NCBI GenBank assembly: GCA_964463485.1
Contig: CAYXDO010000086.1
Span: forward strand, 1-45,274
Reading direction: 5' to 3'
DNA length: 45,274 nucleotides
Source: CAYXDO01 sp964463485
Lineage (GTDB): Bacteria > Myxococcota > Kuafuiibacteriia > Kuafuiibacteriales > Kuafuiibacteriaceae
Below the pieces are notes generated by a model. It was not told where the DNA came from and did no database searches. It worked only from the letters and a program-made list of their open reading frames with translations. Below, one piece after another: positions 7,927 through 16,555 of this stretch. Within the stretch, counting starts at the first letter, position 1; the number at the start of each line of letters is the position of its first letter. The translations under genes and the position numbers were made by a program.

Positions 7927-9348
7927 TCAGCGCGCCGCGGCGGTCAGCCTCGCGAGTTGCTCGGAGCCCACGAACTCGATGATTTGCCCTCCTGGCCCTT
8001 GGTGCTCGGCGAGCTTTCTGATGAGTGTCCTCTGGATCGGTTTGTTCTGGACGTCATAGACCACCCGAACCCAAGGTTTTTCGAAGAGGGCCGGGTCGTT
8101 GCTGTTGTGGTAGATGATTGCGACCTCTCCGGAGTCGAGGCGCACATGACTTCCGAGCGGGTATAGACCCATCAGGTTGGTGAGTGTCTTGACGACGATC
8201 GGATCGAAGCGCTTGCCAGCTTCCTCGATGAGTATGCGCAGCGCTTCGTCCGCAGTGTAACCCTCGCGCCACGGGCGGGTCGTGGTGAGGGCGTCGTAGG
8301 CGTCGGCCACGGCGATGATGCGGGAGAAGGGGTGCAGCCGCTTGGGACCGTTGAAGGGTTCATGATGTTCGTGCGCCACGATGACCCGACGGATCGTGGC
8401 GTCGGAGATTTTTCCTTTGCCGATCAGCCCTCGCGCTCCTTGGATCATCTCGGAGAGGACTTCTTTCTTTTCCTCGGGGGTGAGCGCTCGTGGCTCGTTG
8501 AGGAGGTCTTGGGACATGAGTACGAAGCCGACGTCTGCGAACAACCCAGCGAGTCCGAGCTCGGCGAGGTCGAGCCGGCTGAGTCCGAGGCCCTTGCCGA
8601 GGATGATCGCCAAGACGCAGGTGTTGGCGGCGTGTCCAGAGGGATAGTCGGCGGATTGTTTGATGACGCCGAGCTTGAGGAGGAAGTTGACTCGTTCGGT
8701 GGCGATATCGACCATGTCCTGAACGACGCGGTTGGGGCTGAGTCTGGCTTCGAGTGGGTCGAGTCCGTTCTTCATGGCGTCGAAGCACTCGTGCGCGGCG
8801 ACTTGGGCTTTGGCGTAGGCCTGCAGGGCGAAGGTTTTCTTGTCGATCCTGATTTGCTCGCTGGCTCCGTCGGCGTCGCCGAAGCTACGTGGTCCGAGCA
8901 AGTCGATGGCGACGTCGCGGAGGCCCTCCAGGGATTGGCGAAGGCGGGCGACGTCTTCTGGGTTTTCGACGGGCGCGGCGAGGTGAGTGAGAAACGTTTG
9001 CAGGCCGGCGGTTTCGACGCGTTTGGCGAACGCGAGGCCCCCCATGTTTCGGGTTCTGAGCTCGGAGTAGAGGACCGTGGCATGTTCGAGCGTCGTGGTG
9101 TCGGCGCGGAGGCGCACATCGTTCAGATAGACTTGGTCGTCGACGAATTGGATTCGGATGGGTCCGACCTCGTCGAAGAGTTGGTTGATGGTATCGCGGA
9201 GCGTTTCGGTGGCGACGGTCAGGGCGCGATTGGAGGAGTCGTGAATCCTGAAAGTGCGGAGGAGTTGATGAATCTGAGCGACGAGGCGACGCCCCAAGGC
9301 CTGAGCGTTGGGGGAGAGCTTCTTGGATGGGGAGGCTGCTTCGGTCAT
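7927..9348 (-). CDS. Degenerate HD-GYP domain protein with N-terminal HEAT-partner domain
   Basis: 473 residues. Residues 29-123 form an alpha/beta N-terminal domain shared with the adjacent HEAT protein. Residues 215-395 follow the HD-GYP fold: SGH (237-239), then GLFADVGFVL where a canonical protein has LHDIGK, then a HEHHEPFNG segment in place of HHExxDGxGYP, then the well-kept AVADAYDALTTTRPW and FDPIVVKTL. The HD pair is therefore Ala271-Asp272, and the GYP triplet is absent. Loss of metal ligands predicts no cyclic-di-GMP phosphodiesterase activity; binding or scaffolding is more likely. The start overlaps the HEAT gene stop by four bases (ATGA), so the two proteins are probably made together. 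Confidence 0.85.
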   Translation of the reverse strand: MTEAASPSKKLSPNAQALGRRLVAQIHQLLRTFRIHDSSNRALTVATETLRDTINQLFDEVGPIRIQFVDDQVYLNDVRLRADTTTLEHATVLYSELRTRNMGGLAFAKRVETAGLQTFLTHLAAPVENPEDVARLRQSLEGLRDVAIDLLGPRSFGDADGASEQIRIDKKTFALQAYAKAQVAAHECFDAMKNGLDPLEARLSPNRVVQDMVDIATERVNFLLKLGVIKQSADYPSGHAANTCVLAIILGKGLGLSRLDLAELGLAGLFADVGFVLMSQDLLNEPRALTPEEKKEVLSEMIQGARGLIGKGKISDATIRRVIVAHEHHEPFNGPKRLHPFSRIIAVADAYDALTTTRPWREGYTADEALRILIEEAGKRFDPIVVKTLTNLMGLYPLGSHVRLDSGEVAIIYHNSNDPALFEKPWVRVVYDVQNKPIQRTLIRKLAEHQGPGGQIIEFVGSEQLARLTAAAR

Positions 9349-12300
9349 TTCTTTCGGGGGGCGGCGCCTGGGGGCGGAGCGTCAGGTTGCGATGGGACGG
9401 TTTGTGGGCCCAGCGGGGGAGGTGCGTCCCATGCGGCCGGAGTCATGTTGGCCCCGGCAGCCCAGGGTTGGGGGGGAGGCGTAGCTGGCGGGGGCCAGGC
9501 GGCCGTTTGGGCAGGCCTCGGACTGGGCCAAGCCGGCGCGGCGGGCGCCACTGGGGGCACCGGAGCATTCCAGTTGGGATTCGGAGCCGGGCCTGGCGGG
9601 GGGAAGTTACCCGTCGCGCTGGGATCGGGGGCCGGCCGGTTTTGAGTCTGCGCGCCCCTGGTAGAGTCCCAGTTTTGCGGTTGCTGCCCGTAAGGTGCCG
9701 CGTTGGGATCCCAGTTTTGTGGCTGCTGCGCGTAGGCGGCGGCGTTGGGATCCCAGTTCGGCGGCTGCTGCGCATAGTTGGGATCCCAAGTTTGCGGCTG
9801 CTGCGCATAGGCTGCCGCGTTGGGATCCCAAGTTTGCGGCTGCGCGTAGGTTGCCGGGTTGGGATCCCAGTTCGGCTGCTGCTGGGCGTAAGCCGCCGAG
9901 TTTTGATCCCAGGTCGGTGCAGGGTTGGGATCTCGGTGAGTTGGGTAATTTTGGGGTGGCTGGGGCGAGGGCCACGCGGGCTGGGCGGGCGCCCACGGGC
10001 CTCGAGCGGGCTGTGACCACGGAGGTGTCGTCGCGGGAGGGGACCACGCAGCCGGAGCGGCCTGAGGCCAGGCCGGTTGAGGCGATGGCGCGACTGGGGG
10101 CGCGGGCGCCCACGCGGGCAAGGTCGCGGTGACGGGCTGCGCGGGCCCAGCCGGGGGCGGGGGCCACGCGGCAGGTTTTGGGGCTTCGGGCGCCGGCCAG
10201 GCTTCGGGAGTGTCAGTAGACGAGGGTCCGCGCCAAGCTGGCTGTGCGGTGGGTTGAGGCCGGGCCGGTGGCTCTGGCTGGGCCCAAGCGGTTTGCGGCG
10301 ACGTCCAGCCTCCGGGCGCTCCTGGCGGGGCCCAACCCCCTTGAGCCTGCGCGGGGCCCGGCGTCGGAGCGGCCCAAACCCCTTGGGCGTGTACAGGCGA
10401 CGGCGTCGGAGGTGCCCATCCCCCTTGGGTCGCCGGACCCTGCGCAGGGGGCGGCGTCGGAGGTGCCCATCCCCCTTGGGCGGCCGGCGCTTGCGCAGGC
10501 AACGGCGTCGGAGGTGCCCATCCGCCTTGGGCCGCCGAAGGTTGGGCAGGGGGCGGCGTCGGAGGTGCCCATCCCCCTTGGGCGGCGGCGGCTTGTATAG
10601 GCGACGGCGTCGGAGGTGCCCATCCGCCTTGGACGGGCGGAGACCACGTCTGATTCCATGACTCAGCCGGCTGTGCCGCAAGCTCGGCCTCGGGCACAGG
10701 TGCTTCGACTGGCTTCAACGGCGTGAACGCGAAGGAATCCAACGCCTCGAGCGACGGCAAAACGCCCTCCGCGGGCGCCTCGGGTGCGGGCCTCGCTTCG
10801 ACCGAGAGCCCGAGATCCATCTCGAGCTCGGGCCGACGTCCTGGGACCTCGCGTGCGAGCCCGCGCTCCTCGAGCTCGAGGCCGGACGGGCTGGACCGGA
10901 CGGACGGGCCGGACAGATCGGACAGATCGTCGACGTCGATGGAGACGTCCCCCGGCGCCAAGTCAGCCTCGTCGAGGGGCTGCACCAAGGCTGGCTCGAC
11001 CTCGGTGAGCTCGAGCGAGTCGCTCGGCAGCTCGCTCGCGGACGACGCTTCGGAGACGAGCAGTGCCGCGGACGGGACTTCGATCCGTCCGTCGGTGGCC
11101 ATGTGCGGCATGTTCTGCGGCATGACCTCGGCCTCTTCGCGAAGCCGCATCGTCCGGTGGAACAAGCCGATCGGCCGCTCGAGCGATCGTGGCGCCGCCG
11201 TCGTCTCCACGATCACAGCGCCCGTCGACGCCGCGCGAAGCACGTCGGGCCCCGTCGGCACGCTGAAGGTCTCCACGTCCGCGTCGTCGCCACGACCCTT
11301 CTTCAAACGCGTGGCCACCGCGGCATCGAATGCGCGCTTGCAGGCGTCTCGCAGCTTCGTATTGAGTGTTCGCGCGCCCCGCTTGATCGCTTCGATCGCC
11401 TCGTCGCTCGCGATGTAGCCGAGCGCGTGCGCAGCGGCGGCCTGGCCCTCGGTCATCCTCGATCGACCAAACACTCCACCCCCCGGGGACAGCAACGAGT
11501 CGAGCACCGGCACGGAGGCCGGGCCCGTGATCATCGCGTATGCGAGGGTGAGACCACGAAGCTCGCGGGTGTCGAGATCCCAGAAGTCTTCAGCGCGAAA
11601 CCGACGCTCGATCATCGGCTTGGCCGCTGCGGACTGCCGACCTCCAGCGAGCCGATACGCGGACAGCCGGAGCTCGAAGTCGTCGTCCTCGATCGCCTTG
11701 GCGATCAACTCGTCGGCGAGGCCGCGCGGATAAGCCTTCAGCATGGTGAGCGCGGCCAGTCGGATCTTGGGGCTCGGGTGCTGAACGGCGAAGAGCACGG
11801 TCGTCGCGCGCTCCTCGATGGGGAGGTGCGCGGCGATCGAGAGAATATCTCGAAGGACCGGCTCTTTGGCTGCCCGCGCGCGTTCGAGCAACACGGACCC
11901 CCTGGGTAGGCCGAGCTCGACGATCAGCTCGGAGATCGTTCTTCGATGGGGGGCCGACTCGATCTCGTCGAGCGCCGAGATCAAACCAGGGACCACGCTC
12001 GAACCGAGTGAGCGGATGAAGTCGACGATCTCCTGGGTGCCGCGCGTACGTTTGGGATCGTTCAAAGCCTCGACGGCCGGAGCGATCCGCGTCGGCTTGG
12101 CGAGGAACGTCATCAGCATTCGCGAGATGTGGACGACCTTCAGGTCGATGTCCTGGTTCTCGGCGCGCGAGCGAAGGGTCGTGACGAGCTGCGTGGCTTG
12201 GTCGAAGCGACCTCCTACCAGCATGGTCTCGAAGAGCTTCTCGAGGAGATCGAGGCCGCGAATCGCCTCGGCCGACGTTCGAGATCCATAGAGTAGCTCG

Positions 12301-13157
12301 AGCAGGATGCCGAGCAACTCTGCTTGGAGGTCCGTGTTTGCCGAGAGCTCGGCGTGAAAGGTCAGGAGGTCCACATCGTCGATGGCGATGATTCGGCGTT
12401 CGGTGGCGGCGTCGAGGAGGTCGAGATCTTCCTTGGATTCTTCGCGAATGCCTTTGAGCGCTTCGAGATCCTCTTTGGTGATCGACGCGCCTTTGACGAG
12501 GTCTTCGTCGGCGACGTCGGCGTTGTGCGAGTTGTAGATTTTGGCGACGAGCTGATCGACCTCGCCCTGAAGCCTTCCGAGCTCTCGGGCTTCCTTTTTT
12601 CCGACCTCCGTAGTCGTCTCGACGGCGACGGAGAGCGCGTCGATGGTGAGGTAACGCAGATGGGGCAGAGCCATGCGCCACAAGGCCGTGACGAGATCCT
12701 CCCCCGCGTTGGCGATCGATCCGAAGTCCGTGTTGATCGCGGTGAGCAGCGACCGGAGCTCTTCGAGGGTGAAGCCACGAACGAACGTGAGCCTTCGGAA
12801 CGCGTTGCGATAAAAAACGAACGGGAGTCCCGCCTCGCGATCGGAGTCGACGTGTACGTCGTCGTGTTCGTGTTTGAGGCGATCTTCGCGCACGGTGAGC
12901 GTGAACTCGGGCGTAGCCTCGAGCACGCGATCGAGGTGCTGCTGCGCGCGCTCGAGCTGCTGCGTGAGCATCTGGTTGTTGGGGTCGTAGACGCGAAGCG
13001 CTTTGCCGGCGCGCATCATCGCGAGCAGGGTCTCGGAGATCAGAGACGAGAGGGGGGACTCGTAGGACTTGTGGGGCCCAAAGGAATGGGGCTCGGGCGC
13101 GGGGTCGCCTGCTGAAAGCCCAGGCGGGGCGAGCGCGTCGGGTTGGCCCGTGGTCAC
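9345..13157 (-). CDS. HEAT-repeat protein with long Trp/Pro/Gln-rich repetitive tail
   Basis: 1270 residues in three parts. Residues 50-145 resemble the N-terminal domain of the downstream HD-GYP protein (LRVYDPNNQML against FRIHDSSNRAL). Residues 260-620 are helical HEAT-like repeats. Residues 620-1270 are predicted disordered, first acidic, then two tandem families: seven copies of a 17-residue QGGWAPPTPxPxQ unit and seven of a 14-residue xWDPNAAAYAQQPQ unit. There is no signal peptide or membrane span, so it is cytoplasmic. The start is GTG at 13157, preceded six bases upstream by a promoter-like element. Function is unknown; by architecture it is a scaffold whose tail could bind WW- or SH3-like surfaces or drive condensation. 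Confidence 0.85.
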   Translation of the reverse strand: MTTGQPDALAPPGLSAGDPAPEPHSFGPHKSYESPLSSLISETLLAMMRAGKALRVYDPNNQMLTQQLERAQQHLDRVLEATPEFTLTVREDRLKHEHDDVHVDSDREAGLPFVFYRNAFRRLTFVRGFTLEELRSLLTAINTDFGSIANAGEDLVTALWRMALPHLRYLTIDALSVAVETTTEVGKKEARELGRLQGEVDQLVAKIYNSHNADVADEDLVKGASITKEDLEALKGIREESKEDLDLLDAATERRIIAIDDVDLLTFHAELSANTDLQAELLGILLELLYGSRTSAEAIRGLDLLEKLFETMLVGGRFDQATQLVTTLRSRAENQDIDLKVVHISRMLMTFLAKPTRIAPAVEALNDPKRTRGTQEIVDFIRSLGSSVVPGLISALDEIESAPHRRTISELIVELGLPRGSVLLERARAAKEPVLRDILSIAAHLPIEERATTVLFAVQHPSPKIRLAALTMLKAYPRGLADELIAKAIEDDDFELRLSAYRLAGGRQSAAAKPMIERRFRAEDFWDLDTRELRGLTLAYAMITGPASVPVLDSLLSPGGGVFGRSRMTEGQAAAAHALGYIASDEAIEAIKRGARTLNTKLRDACKRAFDAAVATRLKKGRGDDADVETFSVPTGPDVLRAASTGAVIVETTAAPRSLERPIGLFHRTMRLREEAEVMPQNMPHMATDGRIEVPSAALLVSEASSASELPSDSLELTEVEPALVQPLDEADLAPGDVSIDVDDLSDLSGPSVRSSPSGLELEERGLAREVPGRRPELEMDLGLSVEARPAPEAPAEGVLPSLEALDSFAFTPLKPVEAPVPEAELAAQPAESWNQTWSPPVQGGWAPPTPSPIQAAAAQGGWAPPTPPPAQPSAAQGGWAPPTPLPAQAPAAQGGWAPPTPPPAQGPATQGGWAPPTPSPVHAQGVWAAPTPGPAQAQGGWAPPGAPGGWTSPQTAWAQPEPPARPQPTAQPAWRGPSSTDTPEAWPAPEAPKPAAWPPPPAGPAQPVTATLPAWAPAPPVAPSPQPAWPQAAPAAWSPPATTPPWSQPARGPWAPAQPAWPSPQPPQNYPTHRDPNPAPTWDQNSAAYAQQQPNWDPNPATYAQPQTWDPNAAAYAQQPQTWDPNYAQQPPNWDPNAAAYAQQPQNWDPNAAPYGQQPQNWDSTRGAQTQNRPAPDPSATGNFPPPGPAPNPNWNAPVPPVAPAAPAWPSPRPAQTAAWPPPATPPPQPWAAGANMTPAAWDAPPPLGPQTVPSQPDAPPPGAAPRKK
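9655..9930. repeat. In-frame tandem repeat, 42-bp unit (WDPN family)
   Basis: About seven diverged copies built around gttgggatcccagtt within the HEAT gene tail. Each codes for a 13-15 residue (T/N)WDPNAAAYAQQPQ unit. One copy is shortened (TWDPNYAQQPP), which points to slippage or recombination. Confidence 0.85.
10330..10640. repeat. In-frame tandem repeat, 51-bp unit (GGWAPPTP family)
   Basis: About seven copies built around gtcggaggtgcccatccc within the HEAT gene. Each codes for QGGWAPPTPxPxQ plus a short Ala-rich spacer of varying length. The first five are most regular; the last two (QGVWAAPTP, QGGWAPPGAP) are diverged. Confidence 0.85.
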
Positions 13158-13192
13158 AAGAGGAGGATCGTTGTGGCCGGCCGCGCCGTCAA
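13158..13192 (-). promoter_or_regulatory. Candidate leaderless promoter of the HEAT/HD-GYP unit
   Basis: TTGACG (complement of 13187-13192), exactly 17 bp, GATCCT (complement of 13164-13169), six bases, then GTG at 13157. It occupies nearly the whole 38-bp gap after the sigma factor gene, so the HEAT unit may be transcribed on its own. Confidence 0.45.
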
Positions 13193-13195
13193 CCG

Positions 13196-14371
13196 TCAGA
13201 GGTCTTGGTCGATGTAGTCTAGGTGAACGTCAGGTCCGAAACGGGCTTCGAGGTGAGCTTTGAGGCGCTTGCGGATGGCGTTCACGATTTGACCCATGCG
13301 CTGCTTGGTCACGCCGAACCGCTCGCCGAGGTCGGAGAGCGACGCGGGCTCATCGGCCATGAGGTGCTCGCTCCAACAGACGATCTCGCGCGGATCGGTC
13401 AGGCTTTTGCCGAACTCCTCGAGGGCCGAAGAGACCTCCTCCGAGAGCGCTTTCATGTGCGAAGCGGCTTCGGGGTTCGGCGTCGTGGAAGAGAGCGTGT
13501 CGAGGTACGTCGCTTGGCCATCGATGCTGAGCGGCGCATCGAGACGAAGCTCGGACTGATCCATATGGCGCGCGACCTCATCGAAGTCTTTTTCCGAGAC
13601 ACCGAGTTGGGCCGCGAGGAGCTTGGGTCCGGGCTCGACGCCTTGCGCCCGAAGCTTCTCCCGCTCGCGCGAGAGCTGAAAGAACATCTTCCGCCCGGCG
13701 CGGGTCCGAGAGATTCGGACCATACGCGAGTACTCGAGCAGATACCGAATCATGTAGGCTCGGATCCAATACGAGGCGTAGGTCGAGAATCGCGCGCCTT
13801 TCCAGGGGTCGAAACGACTCACGGCTTCCATGAGGCCAACATTGCCCTCCTGAACGAGGTCGAGGACGCTCGCCCAGGTCCGACGGTATCGGTAGGCCAT
13901 CTTCACGACGAGCCGTAGGTTGTGGACGACGAGCTTGCGAGCGGCGACGGGGTCCTTGCGCTCGAAGACGCGCAGCGTCAGGTCGCGTTCCTCGTCAGGC
14001 GTGAGGACCGGATACCGACCGATGGAAGCGAGGAATCGCTCGAGCGCCCCGCTGCGGGCCCGCGAAAGCACGGGCACGCTCGGCGCGGTGCGACCCACGT
14101 CGAGCACCACCGGGCCACTGGCGCTCGCGGGCTCCAACACACGCGTTGGCTCGTCGACAGGCTTGAGCGCGTCACTCTCCTCTTCGTCGACCGCGTCGGT
14201 GAGGACCTCCGGATCGACCGGGCCGCTCGCCTCCTCCAGCTCCGGCGAAGGGTCCAGCGAAGGATCGACTTCGTCGATCGCATCGTCCGTCACGAGCTCC
14301 TCGACGGATTCCTCCCGATCCGAAGCATCGGGATCAGTTTCAGCGGGTCGATCTTGTGTGGATTCGATCAT
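13196..14371 (-). CDS. RpoH-type (sigma-32-like) RNA polymerase sigma factor with acidic N-terminal extension
   Basis: 391 residues. Region 2 spans about 140-220, with NLRLVVKMAYRYRR, DLVQEGNVGLMEAVSRFDP and the -10-reading helix FSTYASYWIRAYMIRYLLE. GRKMFFQLS (226-234) corresponds to the RpoH box. Region 4 ends with LSDLGERFGVTKQRMGQIVNAIRKRLK (354-370 the helix-turn-helix). The first ~105 residues are an unusual Asp/Glu/Ser/Pro-rich extension not found in typical sigma-32 of about 285 residues. It could be autoinhibitory, a degron, or bind a partner. The factor probably directs stress or developmental genes. A lipoprotein gene lies 24 bp upstream on the same strand. Confidence 0.88.
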   Translation of the reverse strand: MIESTQDRPAETDPDASDREESVEELVTDDAIDEVDPSLDPSPELEEASGPVDPEVLTDAVDEEESDALKPVDEPTRVLEPASASGPVVLDVGRTAPSVPVLSRARSGALERFLASIGRYPVLTPDEERDLTLRVFERKDPVAARKLVVHNLRLVVKMAYRYRRTWASVLDLVQEGNVGLMEAVSRFDPWKGARFSTYASYWIRAYMIRYLLEYSRMVRISRTRAGRKMFFQLSREREKLRAQGVEPGPKLLAAQLGVSEKDFDEVARHMDQSELRLDAPLSIDGQATYLDTLSSTTPNPEAASHMKALSEEVSSALEEFGKSLTDPREIVCWSEHLMADEPASLSDLGERFGVTKQRMGQIVNAIRKRLKAHLEARFGPDVHLDYIDQDL

Positions 14372-14395
14372 TGCGCAGAAGCGCCCAGGGAAAGA

Positions 14396-14968
14396 TCAGG
14401 GCAGCGCAACTTCACCCGACAGATTGAACTCGATCTCGACCTCGAAGTGGACAGGAACCACGTCCGAGCCGCCGAACATGTACGCGTCGACCTTTCCGTC
14501 TGGATTGTCGAACACCAGGTCGATCAAGTGCTGCTTGTTGGCGGGGTCGCCAAAATCGAGGCGATAACTTTGATTCGCGACGATGGGAACGGACGAGAAG
14601 CTCGCGATCGGATTGGGCGGATAGTCTGGCTCTCCGGTTCTGCGGAGATACAGCTCGCCCCAGCCCCACTGCGCCGAGTTGTCAGCCGGCAGCGGGTCAA
14701 GGATCTTGGCCTGGACCCAGTTCACCTGCACGGTCCCCGACACGATCGAGTCGCGATATTCTTTGACGTCGGCGTTCTCGTTGGGATCGACCGTGCGAGT
14801 GTCTTTGAAGTTCGGATCACTCCCGGTCGACTGCGCGGTGAACTTGGTTTTGAAGCCGCCCTCGAACTCCTCGAAGATCAGACCGTCACACGCCGCTAGG
14901 GGCAGAATGGACAGACCCAAGAGCGTGGCCTGGAGCGCGCGGCCCGCGCGGACTGTCATGGCTCGCAT
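14396..14968 (-). CDS. Predicted lipoprotein of unknown function
   Basis: 190 residues with a lipoprotein signal (LGLSILPLAAC, Cys27). The residue after the Cys is Asp, which in enteric bacteria favours inner-membrane retention; whether that rule holds in myxobacteria is not settled. The mature part is mostly beta with conserved-looking segments (VQVNWVQAKI, NQSYRLDFGD) and no family I recognise. ATG at 14959 (MTVRAG) is an equally good start. It lies just upstream of the RpoH-type sigma factor gene on the same strand (24-bp gap), so the two may be co-transcribed. Confidence 0.75.
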   Translation of the reverse strand: MRAMTVRAGRALQATLLGLSILPLAACDGLIFEEFEGGFKTKFTAQSTGSDPNFKDTRTVDPNENADVKEYRDSIVSGTVQVNWVQAKILDPLPADNSAQWGWGELYLRRTGEPDYPPNPIASFSSVPIVANQSYRLDFGDPANKQHLIDLVFDNPDGKVDAYMFGGSDVVPVHFEVEIEFNLSGEVALP

Positions 14969-15037
14969 ACCTTTGTTGTGCAGAATGCGCGACGAGAGTG
15001 CAAGCCCTTCCCAAATGAGCGCAGTCCGAAGATCGGA

Positions 15038-16555
15038 TCACCCGTAGGCGAGCCACGTCGCAGCAACGATGACGACCCACGCGAGCATGTTCACGACGAA
15101 GCCCACTTTGGCCATCTGTGCGATCCGAATCTTGCCGGTGGCGAACACGATCGCGTTCGGCCCCGTGGCCGCGGGCATCATGAACGCGCAGCTGCACCCG
15201 AGCGCGGTGGCCACGATGAAGAGCCTCGGATCGACCTCGGGCATGGTCAGGGCGGCGGAAGCCACGATGGGCATCGCGATGTTCGCAAGCGCGGTGTTGC
15301 TCATGAACTCGGTGATGAAAGTCGCACCCAGCGCGGCGAGGGCAGCAAACGCCAGCGCGGAGCCCGCACCCACGTTCGCCATGCCCTGACCCAGCCACTT
15401 CGAGAGCCCTGTCTCCACGAAGCCCGTCGAGATCGCCATGCCACCTCCGAACAGGAGGACCAGATCCCAAGGAGCTCGCTGGCCGTCCTTCCAGGTCAGC
15501 AGCCGGTCACCGTTGCCTTCGCCCGAGGGAAGCGCGAAGGCCAAGACAGTGAGGACGATGGCGATGGTACCGTCGTCCGGCGCCGCGCCGAGCCCAAGCC
15601 GATCAGACCACCCGCGAATCGTGAGATCTGGACCAAGCGTGACATTTTCGCGTGTCATCCACAAAGCGGCGGCGATCGCGAAGATTCCGAGCGCGCGTCG
15701 TTCGAAAGAACGCCATGGTCCGAGCTTCATCAGCTCCTCGCGAACAACCGGCTCCGCGCCAAGCTCGAGATCTTTGGGGACCTTCAGGCTCAAGCGAGTC
15801 AGCGACAGCCACACGAGCGGCAGCGTCACCACCACGACGGGCACAGCGCTGGCCATCCAACTGACGAAGCCGAGCCTGGGTCCGTCCGGAAAGGCTCGCT
15901 CGAGCGCGCCGATCGCGATCAGGTTGGGGGGGGTGCCGATCGGCGTGCCCATCCCGCCGATGGACGCTCCGTAAGCGGTCGCTAGCAGCACCGCAGCGCC
16001 GAACGCACGCGAGCCCTCGTCCTTGCTCCCGATGCGACTCACGAGCGCGAGCGCGATCGGCATCATGATCAAGGTGGCCGAGGTGTTCGAGATCCACATG
16101 GACACGCCCGCTGACGCGATCAAGAAACCGAGCACGAGGCCGCGAGCAGACGTTCCTACGAGCAGTAAGGAATGAAGCGCGAGCCTCTCATGCACGCGGG
16201 AGCGCTCGAGCGCCATGGAGAGCAAGAAGCCGCCGAGCAGGAGCATGATGAACGGCGACATGTACGCGGGCGCGATCTTCGAGGCGGGCGCGATTCCGAG
16301 GAGCGGAAAGACGGCCGCAGGGATCAGACCGCTGGCGCCCAAGGGAATGGCTTCGGTCACCCACCAGATCGCGACCCATGCGGTCACGCCGAGGGTGCGG
16401 ACGGCGGCCACCGAGAGCCCAGCGCTCGGCGCCGCGAGGACGTCGGCGAAGGCCACGACGAGGCCTCCGAACACGAGTCCGACCCAAAGACCGATCTTGG
16501 CGAGGGAGCGAGAAGACGATTCGGGCGCGCCGAGCTTATCCGGCGCGTCGGTCAT
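15038..16555 (-). CDS. DASS/SLC13-family sodium:anion symporter
   Basis: 505-residue integral membrane protein with about 11-13 hydrophobic segments. The two family hallmark motifs are present: SNTSAT in the first half and SNTALANIAMPI in the second, which form the substrate/Na+ sites in the DASS family (dicarboxylate, citrate or sulfate uptake). WWVTEAIPLGASGLIP is the conserved early segment. The start ATG at 16555 shares one base with the stop of the S1-protein gene (TGATG). The exact anion cannot be told from sequence. There is no linked dicarboxylate regulator. Confidence 0.88.
   Translation of the reverse strand: MTDAPDKLGAPESSSRSLAKIGLWVGLVFGGLVVAFADVLAAPSAGLSVAAVRTLGVTAWVAIWWVTEAIPLGASGLIPAAVFPLLGIAPASKIAPAYMSPFIMLLLGGFLLSMALERSRVHERLALHSLLLVGTSARGLVLGFLIASAGVSMWISNTSATLIMMPIALALVSRIGSKDEGSRAFGAAVLLATAYGASIGGMGTPIGTPPNLIAIGALERAFPDGPRLGFVSWMASAVPVVVVTLPLVWLSLTRLSLKVPKDLELGAEPVVREELMKLGPWRSFERRALGIFAIAAALWMTRENVTLGPDLTIRGWSDRLGLGAAPDDGTIAIVLTVLAFALPSGEGNGDRLLTWKDGQRAPWDLVLLFGGGMAISTGFVETGLSKWLGQGMANVGAGSALAFAALAALGATFITEFMSNTALANIAMPIVASAALTMPEVDPRLFIVATALGCSCAFMMPAATGPNAIVFATGKIRIAQMAKVGFVVNMLAWVVIVAATWLAYG

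Noticed and set aside
8332..9645. 437-residue plus-strand open frame opposite the HD-GYP gene
   Set aside because: It is Gly/Glu/Val-rich with no domain, and its codons are the antisense image of a clear HD-GYP gene. Long antisense frames are usual in GC-rich coding DNA.
9327..10661. Arg/Gly-rich frames across the repeat tail of the HEAT gene in both directions
   Set aside because: They mirror the tandem DNA repeats. Only the minus frame joins to the HEAT domain and has sensible codon use.
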